A stretch of DNA of 64,000 nucleotides from a virus: IMG/VR virus record IMGVR_UViG_3300027857_000018, positions 1 through 64,000 of that record; one strand, written 5' to 3'. Every line of letters begins with the position of its first letter. The first letter of the stretch is position 1. The notes under the pieces were generated by a model. The model did no database searches and had not been told where the DNA came from. It saw nothing but the letters and a program-made list of their open reading frames with translations. Of the stretch, positions 38,817 to 48,824 are shown in pieces. The position numbers and the translations under genes were made by a program.

Positions 38817-41800
38817 TGGGGTTCGTCCTTTCTACCGCCGAGTTGGTTGGCGAGCAGCGTCGTTTGCAGCCGCGCCGCGAGGCGGCGCATCAGCACGGGT
38901 CCGGGCTTGTCGTTGGCGACGCGCTCCATGAGGACGCGGGCGAGATCGGGATGGAGAAAGGCTTCGCGGCGCAGAGCATTCACCGTATCGATTCCATGTT
39001 GCCGCAGCGCGCTCACGACCACGCCACCGACACCGCCAAGCGCTTCGCCGAGGATCGGCAGGTTTAGCGCATGGCCCGCTGCTGTGCCTGCTGCCTCGCC
39101 AGCGATGAACGAGAACAGCGACTTGCCATGGCCGCCAAACATCCCCGTCTTGTGGCCTGCAGCCACGTCCGTGGACGTGCGCGAGCCCGGGACGGCCTGC
39201 GTGCGTTGTGCCTGCCGCCGGAGGTCCGCCCCAATCATTTCGAAGTTCTGCAGCCCCTGGCCGCCGAACAGGATCTTGAGCGGCTGTTTGTTGCGCTCGA
39301 TCCATGTGCGGAAGACATTGGCCTTCATGAAATCTTCCGTCTCGGTTGCCGCTGTCGACGAGGAGACTTTCTGATCCAGCCAATCCACCACGGCACGCTT
39401 CAATCCCTCGCGCGCATCGGCATTACCCGCAACCGCGCGAGCCAGAGCCGTGAACTTGGTCGGATCATTGGCGGCAAGCGTGCGACTGATCGCCTGCACC
39501 GGATCTTGGCCGAGGAAGGATTTGGCAACGCCGTTCTGATAGTCCTTAATTGCCGCTTCATGCTGTGCAACGGTCTGGTCGTAGAATTCCTGCGCTGTCC
39601 GCGCATTGGCCAGCTTTGGTGCGAGCGCCTCTCCGCTGGCCGCGTCAAGCTGCTGGATCGCCGGCTGTCGTTGGCGTGCCCATGCGTCGAAGTCGGAGAC
39701 GTTCATCGCCCCGGTTTTGGGGTCAATGATTCCCGCATGGCGCAATTCGCTGACCAGATAGTCCTTGGCGAGTTCGACAGCGCTAGTATTGCTCCCCGCG
39801 GCTTTGATATAGGCGCCCACTGCCGCTGGATCGACATCGCCGCGACGGAAGAATTTTGCAGGAAGCATGAGGTCGGAGGTTTTGCGATTCTTGTTGGCAT
39901 CAGTTGCCAGTGCTTCGCCGACCGGACCTTGGCGATAAGTCCCCTTATAATCGGCCCATCCCGCCACGGCCGTCTTATATGCCTGCGCGCCTTCTGGCGT
40001 TATCCGTTCCTCAAGCGGGGGTCGTCCTGCTCCAGCATTTCGCGCAGAATTTGTAGCTCCCGGAGGCATTGGAAGTCCGCCTTGCGCCGAAATGCCTGCT
40101 CCAGTTGGGCCAGACGGACCTTCACCAATTCCCGCGGCAGAATTTTGAGATGAAGCCACAGCTCCATTCTCGGCAGCGGCGCGGTCGCTAATGGCGGAAA
40201 GTTCTGTGACAAGGGCTTTCCCGACCGTTGACTGCGGGGCAATTGCGCGGTTGACAGCATCCTGAATGGACTGATCGACGCCGCGCTTGAGGTCAGTTAC
40301 TTGCCGCATGGCGACGCTTTCGGCGCCTACCTGCGGATCGCCTGCGATCTTTCTGGAAGCTTCGCTGAGCTGGGACCGAATGTCGCGGAAGACATCAAAC
40401 GGCACGACATCAGGCCACTTGGAAATCGTGGTTGCGATCTTCTCGACAGAGGGATGCAGTTCGGCACCCGTCTCAATCCCTTGGATTGGCCCAACGCTTG
40501 CGAGCACTTTTGCTGCTGCATCTTTGGCGGGATTCGCGGCTGCGGTCATATCTCTTGGAACGAGATCGAAGAGGCTGCTGCGAGCGGCTTTCACCGTTGC
40601 TTGTTCGGTCGAAAGGCCCTCATGCATCCCCGCGCCATATTCCTCCGTGCGTTGCAGGCCGCCGAGCGGAGGACCGGCAGCAGCGGTGCGGGCAGCCCCC
40701 GCAGCGCCCGCTTGCGTCGCCTTCTGCGTCTCCAGCGCGTCCAGCCCGCGCGTGAACATCTGCCCAACGGATTGCGGCGAGGCATTGGTATCCGCCTGTC
40801 CCTGGATCGCCGCCAGCCGCGCCGAGTTCTGCTCGGCCTCGCGGGCGATGAACGGCCCGGGATTGGCGACGCGTGCGTCCTTCTCCATGCCGGCAACGCG
40901 GGCCAGCGCATCAGGCGCGAGCGGTTCCCCGCCGGGCGTGAAGGCTGCCTGTGCGAGCGTCGGCTTGGAACCGGGGACGAGTTCCTGCGTGTCCTCGGTG
41001 GCGCGGAGTTTCGGCAGTAGTCCCGGAACCGCGTTCAGTTCCTCGCCGACCTGGCGCGCCTGGGAGCCGGTGACAGCGACGCCGCCGAGGGATTGCTTGG
41101 GGCCGATGCCCATACGGCCCGCGGCATTGGCTGCCGCGCGGCCAACAGAGAGCGCGCCCTCTTGTCCAATCGCTGCTGCACCCCCGCCAATGAGATTGCC
41201 AACGATGTTGGCATAGGGCTTGGCCCAATCGGGCGCTACGTCTTCCGCCACCTGCCCCGTGGCGGCACCAGCGGCAACTGGCAAAGCACTCCTAGCGATC
41301 GGTGTTTCGCGGAGGGTCTGGCCGACACCGCGCGTAATCGCCGCTGTCGTAGGCGCGAGGAATGGTGCGGCTGCTTCCAGTCCGGCACCTCCGAGCGCCA
41401 TACCGCCGAGCTGGCCAGGAACCTGCCCAACCGCGCGAGCGACGCGCTCCGGCTCTCCGTGCGGCTGCACCTCGGTCGGAGAAAATCCCCCCGTCGCCCG
41501 TGCCAGCGCCCGCGATGCCTCGCCGCCGACGTCCGTGTTGAACTGCGGAATCTGCGTACCCGCCACAGCATTGAGCCCGCGGATGCCGAGATTCGTGACG
41601 GCGTTCGCCGCGTTCGGCAGCATCGCGGCGGCGTTCCAGCCACCCTCTGCGAGTCCGGCGCCGAGGTTACGACCGATGCCGCCGAGGGTAGAGCCTTGCT
41701 CGGGAGGGGCCTTGATGCCCAACTTCTGCGCGGTCGCAGGATCGATCCACTTCGTCTGCTCGGGCGCGGCGGCGGGGAACTGATCCCAAACGGTGGCTGC

Positions 41801-41998
41801 CTTCACCGTCTGTGCGACCGCCTTCGGTGCAGCTTCGTCTCCTTCGCCACCAGTCGCCCATGCTGGCAGCGTCGCAGGCGTCATCCGCGCCTGAGATTGT
41901 CGCAACGCCGCATCCTGCGCAGCCTGAGGCGCCATCCACTGTTGCTGTTCCGGCGTGGCCGGCGGAAACTGATCCCAGACGCTATTGTCCAGAGGCAC
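38813..41998 (-). CDS. Large internal virion / DNA-ejection protein
   Basis: 1061 aa from GTG 41998, spaced after AGGAGG. Two N-terminal repeats NSVWDQFPPATPEQQQW and TVWDQFPAAAPEQTKW (residues 6-23 and 70-87), Gly/Ala hydrophobic stretches (130-260), then a long helical region to the end. Size and position after the transglycosylase-like protein fit podoviral ejection proteins that form the channel across the envelope. Confidence 0.7.
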   Translation of the reverse strand: MPLDNSVWDQFPPATPEQQQWMAPQAAQDAALRQSQARMTPATLPAWATGGEGDEAAPKAVAQTVKAATVWDQFPAAAPEQTKWIDPATAQKLGIKAPPEQGSTLGGIGRNLGAGLAEGGWNAAAMLPNAANAVTNLGIRGLNAVAGTQIPQFNTDVGGEASRALARATGGFSPTEVQPHGEPERVARAVGQVPGQLGGMALGGAGLEAAAPFLAPTTAAITRGVGQTLRETPIARSALPVAAGAATGQVAEDVAPDWAKPYANIVGNLIGGGAAAIGQEGALSVGRAAANAAGRMGIGPKQSLGGVAVTGSQARQVGEELNAVPGLLPKLRATEDTQELVPGSKPTLAQAAFTPGGEPLAPDALARVAGMEKDARVANPGPFIAREAEQNSARLAAIQGQADTNASPQSVGQMFTRGLDALETQKATQAGAAGAARTAAAGPPLGGLQRTEEYGAGMHEGLSTEQATVKAARSSLFDLVPRDMTAAANPAKDAAAKVLASVGPIQGIETGAELHPSVEKIATTISKWPDVVPFDVFRDIRSQLSEASRKIAGDPQVGAESVAMRQVTDLKRGVDQSIQDAVNRAIAPQSTVGKALVTELSAISDRAAAENGAVASSQNSAAGIGEGPSGPTGAGISAQGGLPMPPGATNSARNAGAGRPPLEERITPEGAQAYKTAVAGWADYKGTYRQGPVGEALATDANKNRKTSDLMLPAKFFRRGDVDPAAVGAYIKAAGSNTSAVELAKDYLVSELRHAGIIDPKTGAMNVSDFDAWARQRQPAIQQLDAASGEALAPKLANARTAQEFYDQTVAQHEAAIKDYQNGVAKSFLGQDPVQAISRTLAANDPTKFTALARAVAGNADAREGLKRAVVDWLDQKVSSSTAATETEDFMKANVFRTWIERNKQPLKILFGGQGLQNFEMIGADLRRQAQRTQAVPGSRTSTDVAAGHKTGMFGGHGKSLFSFIAGEAAGTAAGHALNLPILGEALGGVGGVVVSALRQHGIDTVNALRREAFLHPDLARVLMERVANDKPGPVLMRRLAARLQTTLLANQLGGRKDEPQ

Positions 41999-43907
41999 CT
42001 GCACCTCCTGGAACGACGCGGGGGATGCCGTCGGGCCCGACGAACATGGTCCCTGGGAGCATATTTTTTACCGCCCCGGGCGTGTTGACCCGGATCGGAT
42101 GCACCTGAGAAATTGCCCGGTCGGCATACATTTTCGGCGTATACTGCGTGTTGAATGCCGTCTCCGCGCCGATCAGGTTCCCTTGGCGCTGCTGCATCCA
42201 ATTCGTCTCGAAATTCCGCAGATCCACCTCGCGCTGATTCATTTCGCGATAGCCGCCTGAGATGAGTTTGTAACCCTGTGGCGTGTTCTCCGTGCCAGGC
42301 GTTGCGGCAGCCGACATGTGAATGATCTGCGCCGCCTCGCGCGAGCCAAGTTGCCGCGCCTGCGCAAACGCAAGCTGGGTTTGAAGCTTATTCGCATCTT
42401 CCCACGACGCCACCTTCGTGGGATCGACGGCCGGTGCGATGCCGAGCGGTGTCAGGAGGCCGTTGACCTGCTTCGCGAGCCCGAGGCGGAAATTGTTCCC
42501 TGCGCCCGTGACCGACCAGCCGCCGCCGGAATTGAGTGTGGCAATGTTCTGGTCCTGCTGCTCCAACTGGAACAGCGAATTGATCGCGCCTTCGTATTTG
42601 GCCTTATTCTCGTTGGCGTACTGATCGGAGAGATGCTTGATTGTCTCTTCCTGTCCCGGCGCCATCTTAACGACGGGGCCTTCCGAGCCGGGTGTGAAGC
42701 CGCCAGTTACGGCGACGCCGCCCTGGTCGTTCGGCGCGATGAAGCCGCCGCGTTCTTGGCCGGTCACAGGATCTGTGAACTCGTGGTATTCCGGCTGGCG
42801 GTAGATTTCCTTGTTTGTGCGTGGATCGTAGACGCCGGCACGGGTGACGACCGGCTTCTGCCACGAAGCCGCCGCCTCAGCGCCGGCCGTTGCCGCCGCC
42901 TTCTGCCCCGCAGTCGCTAGGTCGAAGTACTTCCCTGCTTGCTCCAATTCCACCTTTGCGAGCTCGGGATTTACGAATGCAAATTGGTTCGCGCGCGCGT
43001 AATGCTGCTGCGCTTGCGCCATGGCGCCTTGGTCTATGCCATTTTGCAGAACGCTTTGCGACGGGGCCACTCTTCCGATATAGGCTGGAATCGTCGTGCC
43101 ATTCTCATCGGCAGGACTGTTCTTGCCGCCGCTTTTCAACCAGTTCGCCATGCCTGTCGGGCCGGCTAGATGCATGCCGGCGAGGATTGCCTCATGCGTC
43201 ATGGGCATGCCGCCGATGGTCTGACCCTCATATTGATCAAGGCCCATCGTCTTCGCCTGCGTCTCCAGATTGCTCGCATGAGCGCGAAACGCAGCATCCT
43301 GCGCCTGCGGATTTTGTAGCCAGTCCCCAATCGTCATCGGCTTGTATGGAGCGATGTTGAACGTACCCTTCCATTGATTTTTGGAAAGGTCCTCTCCCGG
43401 CGCCGGCTTATAGACGCCAGCATCGGCAAGGTCCGCCGCCCCAAGCTGGTACTTCCCGGCGAAGCCGAGGTTATTCATCGCGGAATAATTGTTGCTGCTC
43501 TCGACCTGCCCGAGACGATCGGCGAATGGTGCCGCAGGCGTCGCCTGTCCACCGAACGGCAACGGGACGCTGGTCTGTTGCTGTCCTCCTGGAAGCGATG
43601 CGATTTGGGCTTTCGCTAATGCTTGCGCATATGGGAGTTGTGCAGCGGCAACTTGGTTCTGCAGCCCGAGTCCCTGGTTCTGCAGATTCGCCTTCTCCAG
43701 TTCCGCCCGCATGAATGGCTGCTTCTGCTGCCATTCCTGATTAGCCAGCACCGCCGGCCCGAGTGCGCCGAGTCCCCCGCCGTATTTCAACTCCCCCATC
43801 GGCCCGCGCGCATTGGCGGCAACCGAGAGATTGCCTCCGAAATTGGCTAGATTTGACCAGAAATTCGGCGATTGCCCAAGGAAGTTGCTGTCGTCGGTGC
43901 CGCTCAT
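41982..43907 (-). CDS. Virion protein with lytic-transglycosylase-like domain
   Basis: 641 aa. Residues 125-285 contain ADRLGQVESSNNYSAMNNLG, then FAGKYQLGAADLADAG and NPQAQDAAFRAHASNLE, the pattern of phage SLT-type domains (E of VESS catalytic). The rest is helical. It would open peptidoglycan for DNA entry as part of the ejection set. Confidence 0.75.
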   Translation of the reverse strand: MSGTDDSNFLGQSPNFWSNLANFGGNLSVAANARGPMGELKYGGGLGALGPAVLANQEWQQKQPFMRAELEKANLQNQGLGLQNQVAAAQLPYAQALAKAQIASLPGGQQQTSVPLPFGGQATPAAPFADRLGQVESSNNYSAMNNLGFAGKYQLGAADLADAGVYKPAPGEDLSKNQWKGTFNIAPYKPMTIGDWLQNPQAQDAAFRAHASNLETQAKTMGLDQYEGQTIGGMPMTHEAILAGMHLAGPTGMANWLKSGGKNSPADENGTTIPAYIGRVAPSQSVLQNGIDQGAMAQAQQHYARANQFAFVNPELAKVELEQAGKYFDLATAGQKAAATAGAEAAASWQKPVVTRAGVYDPRTNKEIYRQPEYHEFTDPVTGQERGGFIAPNDQGGVAVTGGFTPGSEGPVVKMAPGQEETIKHLSDQYANENKAKYEGAINSLFQLEQQDQNIATLNSGGGWSVTGAGNNFRLGLAKQVNGLLTPLGIAPAVDPTKVASWEDANKLQTQLAFAQARQLGSREAAQIIHMSAAATPGTENTPQGYKLISGGYREMNQREVDLRNFETNWMQQRQGNLIGAETAFNTQYTPKMYADRAISQVHPIRVNTPGAVKNMLPGTMFVGPDGIPRVVPGGAGASGQ

Positions 43908-43912
43908 CTACA

Positions 43913-44914
43913 TCATCCGAACGGGTTCGAAGACGGGTTGCCACCGCCTGGCCCAAGCAATGACCCAAGGCCGCCGGCCAGCGACGAGAACGACCCAAGG
44001 CCCGAGAGCAGCGGACTCGTGCCGGGAAGCTGGATATTGTTCGTCAGCGAATAGGGATTGTTCGTGATCGAGGACTCCTGCACGCCGAGCATCTGGAACG
44101 GATATTGCGTCTGGTTAAGGTATTGCTGATATGCCGTGTTGAGTTGCTGCTGTAGGTTCGTCTGCTGCAACTGGCCGGCATCCTCCAGCGCATTAGCACC
44201 CGTCAATCCCATCTGCTGATACTGGCCGGCAAGATTGGCCAACTGGTTGCCGCCCTGCAAGAGCGTATTCTGCTCGTTCAGTCCCAAATTCTGCTGCTGC
44301 TGCTGGACGCCCTGCTCCTGCAAACCAAGGTTCTGCTCGCCCTGCGCGGTTGCGAGCGCCGTATTGTACCCCGTGTTTAGTCCCTGCGCCTCGATGCCGG
44401 CCATGGTCTGGCCGCCGTAGTAATTGTTGAGTGCATTCTCCACACCCTGCCGTGCATCCCCGAATGCTCCCGCCGAAGTGGCCTGCGCATTCGTCTGGTT
44501 CTGCTGGTTATTGAGATTGAGTTGCGCCTGCTGCAACTGCGGCTGCAAGGATTGCTGAATATAGGGCGACATGTATCGCCCTATATTCTCATTGCTTAGC
44601 GCCAAGTTCTGATTGAACGGATCGGTGGCATTCGTCGCGCCACCGTTGATCGGATTGGCGTTGATCGCGTTTGTGTCGAGATTCGCAGCATTCGTCAGCG
44701 CGGGCGCATACGCCCCGGCCGCGTTCGTTGCCGCTTGAATGCCCTGATTCTGCAGCGATGTCAGGGGCTGGACAAGCTGCCCCTGATATTGCGGGAACGG
44801 TTGGGAGGCGAGGTAATTCGCCGTCCCCATGTTCTGCTCGGCCTGGGTCTGCACGTACTGCGGCGGCTGGTTCGTGACCGTCTGCGCAGCCGGAGCACTA
44901 GGAGCGCCGCCCAT
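43913..44914 (-). CDS. Gln/Asn-rich ejection protein
   Basis: 333 aa, strongly Gln/Asn/Ala-rich (LQQAQLNLNNQQNQTNAQAT) with a Gly/Ser/Leu end. Composition and place beside the other internal proteins resemble P22 gp7-type ejection proteins. GGAGAGG site before ATG. Confidence 0.65.
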   Translation of the reverse strand: MGGAPSAPAAQTVTNQPPQYVQTQAEQNMGTANYLASQPFPQYQGQLVQPLTSLQNQGIQAATNAAGAYAPALTNAANLDTNAINANPINGGATNATDPFNQNLALSNENIGRYMSPYIQQSLQPQLQQAQLNLNNQQNQTNAQATSAGAFGDARQGVENALNNYYGGQTMAGIEAQGLNTGYNTALATAQGEQNLGLQEQGVQQQQQNLGLNEQNTLLQGGNQLANLAGQYQQMGLTGANALEDAGQLQQTNLQQQLNTAYQQYLNQTQYPFQMLGVQESSITNNPYSLTNNIQLPGTSPLLSGLGSFSSLAGGLGSLLGPGGGNPSSNPFG

Positions 44915-45319
44915 CTACCTCTCCGTCCATCGCAACATGATCCCTTCGAGCTTTGCCTGCGGGAACAATTTCGCCCACCCGGCGCGGCCGATGCATTCGA
45001 AGCCACGGCAGCCGTTCACGTCGCGCCATTTCTCCAGTTCCGAGAGAAAGCCATGATGATCCTGCCGGCAGTCCTTGCGTGCTCCGTCCAGCCAGATCCG
45101 CACCCAGCAGCCGCGCGGGTAGGTCGCAAACTCCGTGACGATCGCCGCCTCGACGGTCGGTTCCTGCCACTGCACCCAGAGTTGCCCCGCGCCGCCCATG
45201 CACAGAAGCCGCGCATCCTCATCCGAATACGTCGGCCGTTCTGCCAGAAGGGGAGCGAAGAGCGGCGAAACCTGAGGCCAGAGACGTGCGATGTTTTCCG
45301 GAAAGACGCGGAAGATCAT
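44915..45319 (-). CDS. Acetyltransferase-like virion-region protein
   Basis: 134 aa: ENIARLWPQVSPLFAPLLAE, then AIVTEFATYPRGCWVRIWLD, and CRGFECIGRAGWAKLFPQ. The strand-helix order resembles small GNAT-like proteins found among podoviral structural genes. Catalysis unproven. ATGA coupling upstream. Confidence 0.55.
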   Translation of the reverse strand: MIFRVFPENIARLWPQVSPLFAPLLAERPTYSDEDARLLCMGGAGQLWVQWQEPTVEAAIVTEFATYPRGCWVRIWLDGARKDCRQDHHGFLSELEKWRDVNGCRGFECIGRAGWAKLFPQAKLEGIMLRWTER

Positions 45320-46533
45320 CCCGGCGGCGGATAGAAGTTGTACGGCTGGCCGGTTACGGCTGTGAACGGATTATAATTCGTGAACGTCGGCCGTCCCGGA
45401 GCGCCGCTCTGCGGGTTCGGGCCGGCCGGATTATGGTAGGGGATCGAGCCCTGCGGCAGTGACAGGTTCGGCGTGGCTGGTGAGAGCGCCTGTCCAGCGA
45501 GGCCGCCCAATGCCGAGCCGGCGCCGCGGAGGGCCATCTGGCCGCCCGTGAGATCGCCACCGCCGCCGCCGCCGAAGATGCTGCCAAGTCCCCCGCCGCC
45601 TCCGATCGTCCCCGGGTTCGGGCCCGGCGGATTGACGCCGCTTGGCTGTGCGCCGGCCAGCATGGAGCCCCCAAGTCCTGTGCTCGCCCCCGGATTGCCT
45701 TGGATACCGTACTGCGTCGCAAGTGTGGCGTTCGCCGGATTGCCAAATGGTGTCGTGGTCGGAGAGGCAAAGTTTGAGGCATCCGTTGTCGGCGTAGACG
45801 ACCCGCCGCCAAGCCCTCCCGCCAGCGCATTCCCCGCGGCACTCCCAAGGCCGGCCGTCAGCGCCTGCCCGGTATTGCCGCCACCGAGGAGAGATCCGGC
45901 CGCCGAGCCGATGCCGCCCCCGATCGAAGACGCGGCGCCAGCCCCGAGAGTATCGGCAAGCCCCAGCGGCCCGAGGAGTTCCGGCGCAGCAATGGCCCCC
46001 CCGATGCCGAGCAGCATCGGCAGGATTGAGGAGAAAATGCCGTTATGCTCCTCGACGCCGGTCTGCGGGTTGTGGGGCGCGGCAGGACTGCCGACGATCA
46101 TGGAGCGCGGATCGACGCCGGCCTGCTGGAATGCCTGCATGATCGTCTGCATGAGCTGCGGCGGCAGCATGCGCGGATTGATGACGATCTCACCCGGGGT
46201 GAGATGTCCTAGCACCGTGTCTCCGAACCGACCCATCGACGCCGCTTCCTGCGGTCGCAGCCCCATCTGCTGGCCCTGTGGCGCGCCCATTGCGCCGGGC
46301 TGCGCCTGCGCCGCGCGGCCGAACGCTGCAAGCCCTGGCGACGCGCCCTGCGGCGGCGGGATGGGCGCAGGAGGAGGGCCTTGGGGGCGTTGCATCTGTT
46401 GCGGCGGCATCTGCCCCTGCGGCATAGCCTGGCGCTGCTGCTGCAGCCGTTGCATGAGCATGGCCGCGAGTTGCGGAGGGATCTGCGGCTGGCCCTGAGG
46501 CTGCGCCTGCGGCTGCATCATCGCGCCGGACAT
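45316..46533 (-). CDS. Structural protein with HLTPGEIVINPR motif
   Basis: 405 aa. N-terminal Gln/Pro-rich low complexity (1-75), then GDTVLGHLTPGEIVINPRML (about 103-122), a motif I recall from phage structural/ejection proteins, and a Gly/Ala/Ser-rich C-terminal half. Likely internal virion protein. Confidence 0.65.
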   Translation of the reverse strand: MSGAMMQPQAQPQGQPQIPPQLAAMLMQRLQQQRQAMPQGQMPPQQMQRPQGPPPAPIPPPQGASPGLAAFGRAAQAQPGAMGAPQGQQMGLRPQEAASMGRFGDTVLGHLTPGEIVINPRMLPPQLMQTIMQAFQQAGVDPRSMIVGSPAAPHNPQTGVEEHNGIFSSILPMLLGIGGAIAAPELLGPLGLADTLGAGAASSIGGGIGSAAGSLLGGGNTGQALTAGLGSAAGNALAGGLGGGSSTPTTDASNFASPTTTPFGNPANATLATQYGIQGNPGASTGLGGSMLAGAQPSGVNPPGPNPGTIGGGGGLGSIFGGGGGGDLTGGQMALRGAGSALGGLAGQALSPATPNLSLPQGSIPYHNPAGPNPQSGAPGRPTFTNYNPFTAVTGQPYNFYPPPG

Positions 46534-46542
46534 GGTGTCTTC

Positions 46543-46830
46543 CTATTCATTGCTCTGCCGTGTCACGGTCGGCGACACGATGCCCTTATTCGTCAGCGCG
46601 GTCACAAACGTTGCCACATAGTTCGCCACGTCCGCGAGCGTGGATGTCCCCGTGATCACGGTGTTGGTCGTGAAGTTGGACGCCAGCAACTGCTGCCCGG
46701 CGGGCGCCGACTGCACGCGCGAATAATCCTCCAGCAGCCGCTTTGCCGAGCGAATCCAAATGCACACATCCCGCAGCGTGGCCTTCTCCGGATCAGGCGC
46801 GCCCGGCAGGATGAGCCGCTGGATAGTCAC
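46543..46830 (-). CDS. 95-aa hypothetical
   Basis: MTIQRLILPGAPDPEKATLR; helical then Thr-rich. ATGA coupled to the tail-hub gene. Probable small tail component by position. Confidence 0.6.
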   Translation of the reverse strand: MTIQRLILPGAPDPEKATLRDVCIWIRSAKRLLEDYSRVQSAPAGQQLLASNFTTNTVITGTSTLADVANYVATFVTALTNKGIVSPTVTRQSNE

Positions 46831-48824
46831 TTGCGCGCACTCTGCGGCGTGATCTCGGCGCGCAGCATGCCGAGGCGGAAGGTCGCGCCGGGTGTCGAGG
46901 TAAAGTTGAGGTTGAACATCTTCCCATCGTCGCGCACGTCAATGCGCTCGCTCGTGCTGGTCAGCGCCGCCTGCGCGTCCACCGTCGGCACGTCCTGCGG
47001 ATAGTAGGCTGATCCGAACGCAAAATCGATCGTGCCGCTGATATGCGACATGTCCACTACCAACCCCGTAATGGCGATATTCACGTCTCCGTTCTGCACG
47101 TCCATGAACGAGCCGAGCAGATTGACCGTCGCGCCCTCGGCGAAGGTCGATCCGATTTCCTGCTGGTACATCGAGCCGGTGATGTCGATGGAATAGGGGT
47201 TTGTCAGTAAATCCGCATCTGTCCACGCCGTGCGCGAAATCCCCTCGCCAGGGTCCGGCACCGACCAGCATGCCTGATCGATCTGGTAGATGGCGTGGCG
47301 ATCGATCTCGTTGCTGAGACTCGACACGTCGAAAAACCAGATCTCGTTTTTGAGCTTGTTGGAGCCTGCGATAGCCTTGTTGAAATATGTCTTGTTCGGT
47401 CCCGCTTCTGGGTTCGTGTTCGGACTGCCGAAGATGAAATCGTGGATGTCGTCCTGTGGCAGCCGCACGACGCTGCCATTATACGACCAGAACGCCGAGG
47501 TGTCGCGCCAGTAGGCCGCTTCACCCATCTCGCACACCGCCCATTGCGAGCAGCATCCCGCATTGTCGGCGATCCGAGGCGTCGAATAGATTTCGTTGTC
47601 TCCAGTGTAGGACATCAGGAACGCGCTTTTGTCGGTAAACGCGAGACTGATGCCGTTCACCACCGGAATGCCGGCTGTGAAGTAGGCGCCTCCGATCAGA
47701 TTGCGTCCTGAGTTCGCCGTGTTGTTCGGTAGCGATGTCCATTGCGTCGGCACCGCCTGGTCGCACCACGCCATCTGCAGCGGGCTCGACGAGGTGCCTA
47801 GCGCCACGATGAATCGCTCCGGCGTCACGAAATGCGCATTTACCTTCGTCGGCGCATTGGCGATCGGATAGGCCGTGCCACCGGCCACAGGATCGTAGAA
47901 GTAAAGCGTATCTCCTGTGTTACATACCGACATCAGGCCGCCATAGGGCGCCAGTGTCCACCCGGGCTGCAGATAGGAAGGATTGTTGGCGTTCGACACG
48001 TTGAACGTCACGACCACCGCGCTGCCGCCGCCAGTCGCGCCGCTAAGTGCCGGAATGGTCGAATGCACCTGCACGATGTTGAGGCTCGCGGCCGTGACCG
48101 CGTAGGCGCCGTTCAGCAGAATCCCGCCCACCGACGATGCGCCAGAGATGTAGATGATATCGCCGACATTCGGAATGTAGGAGAATGGCACCGCGATTGA
48201 GACCGTCTGCGAGCCGCCGATGGTCGTAATCGGGTTCGAGGATAGCGTCGTACGCGGCAGGTTGAGCGTCGAGGTTGCGGCGCCCGAGGTACCAGAGGTC
48301 GCAGCAGTCGGCGACGTGACCGTGAAGTTGCCAGAGCCGATAGCCGTCACCGGAACCCAGCCGTTGAGTTGAATGCCTCCCACGGGCGTTGCCATGGAGA
48401 TGAACACCCAATCGCCGACCGCGACCGGGCTGCCGTTGGTCACCACCACCGACGTGGAGTTGTTCGTCGTCGTGTAGGTAATTGACCCTCCGCCCATCGT
48501 CAGCGTCGTGAGCGGCGTCACCTCCGTCGTCGTCGTGCCATCCCAGACATAGAGCCCGTTGGCCGTGCCGACCATAGTGCGGATCTTGTTGTCCACGCCG
48601 AGCCACTGCTTCATCGAGCGCGCGATGGCGCGGATGCCCGCGAAGTTCGTCTTGACATCGCCAGCAAGCTGTTCCGGCCAGCCGTCGGTAAACCGGATAT
48701 TGTTCGTCGTCGTCCAGCGCCCGCGGGCCATGCGCTCGGCATTGAAGGACAGCGTCTTGCCGGCGGCATAGGCGCTCTGGTTCTTGGTGACGCCAGGCTC
48801 GAAGAAGATCGGCGTGAGTGCCAT
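46827..48824 (-). CDS. Tail hub/stabilisation protein (P22 gp10-like)
   Basis: 665 aa from ATG 48824 (TGATG overlap). N-terminus ALTPIFFEPGVTKNQSAYAA, then RGRWTTTNNIRFTDGWPEQL, the 'GRW...N.RF..G.PE' signature of podoviral tail hub/DNA-stabilisation proteins. Beta-rich throughout. It would plug the portal and join fibres. Confidence 0.7.
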   Translation of the reverse strand: MALTPIFFEPGVTKNQSAYAAGKTLSFNAERMARGRWTTTNNIRFTDGWPEQLAGDVKTNFAGIRAIARSMKQWLGVDNKIRTMVGTANGLYVWDGTTTTEVTPLTTLTMGGGSITYTTTNNSTSVVVTNGSPVAVGDWVFISMATPVGGIQLNGWVPVTAIGSGNFTVTSPTAATSGTSGAATSTLNLPRTTLSSNPITTIGGSQTVSIAVPFSYIPNVGDIIYISGASSVGGILLNGAYAVTAASLNIVQVHSTIPALSGATGGGSAVVVTFNVSNANNPSYLQPGWTLAPYGGLMSVCNTGDTLYFYDPVAGGTAYPIANAPTKVNAHFVTPERFIVALGTSSSPLQMAWCDQAVPTQWTSLPNNTANSGRNLIGGAYFTAGIPVVNGISLAFTDKSAFLMSYTGDNEIYSTPRIADNAGCCSQWAVCEMGEAAYWRDTSAFWSYNGSVVRLPQDDIHDFIFGSPNTNPEAGPNKTYFNKAIAGSNKLKNEIWFFDVSSLSNEIDRHAIYQIDQACWSVPDPGEGISRTAWTDADLLTNPYSIDITGSMYQQEIGSTFAEGATVNLLGSFMDVQNGDVNIAITGLVVDMSHISGTIDFAFGSAYYPQDVPTVDAQAALTSTSERIDVRDDGKMFNLNFTSTPGATFRLGMLRAEITPQSARK

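Noticed and set aside
40287-41216. 309-aa rightward ORF
   Set aside because: Antisense shadow of the ejection protein in GC-rich DNA; no ribosome site or recognisable domain.
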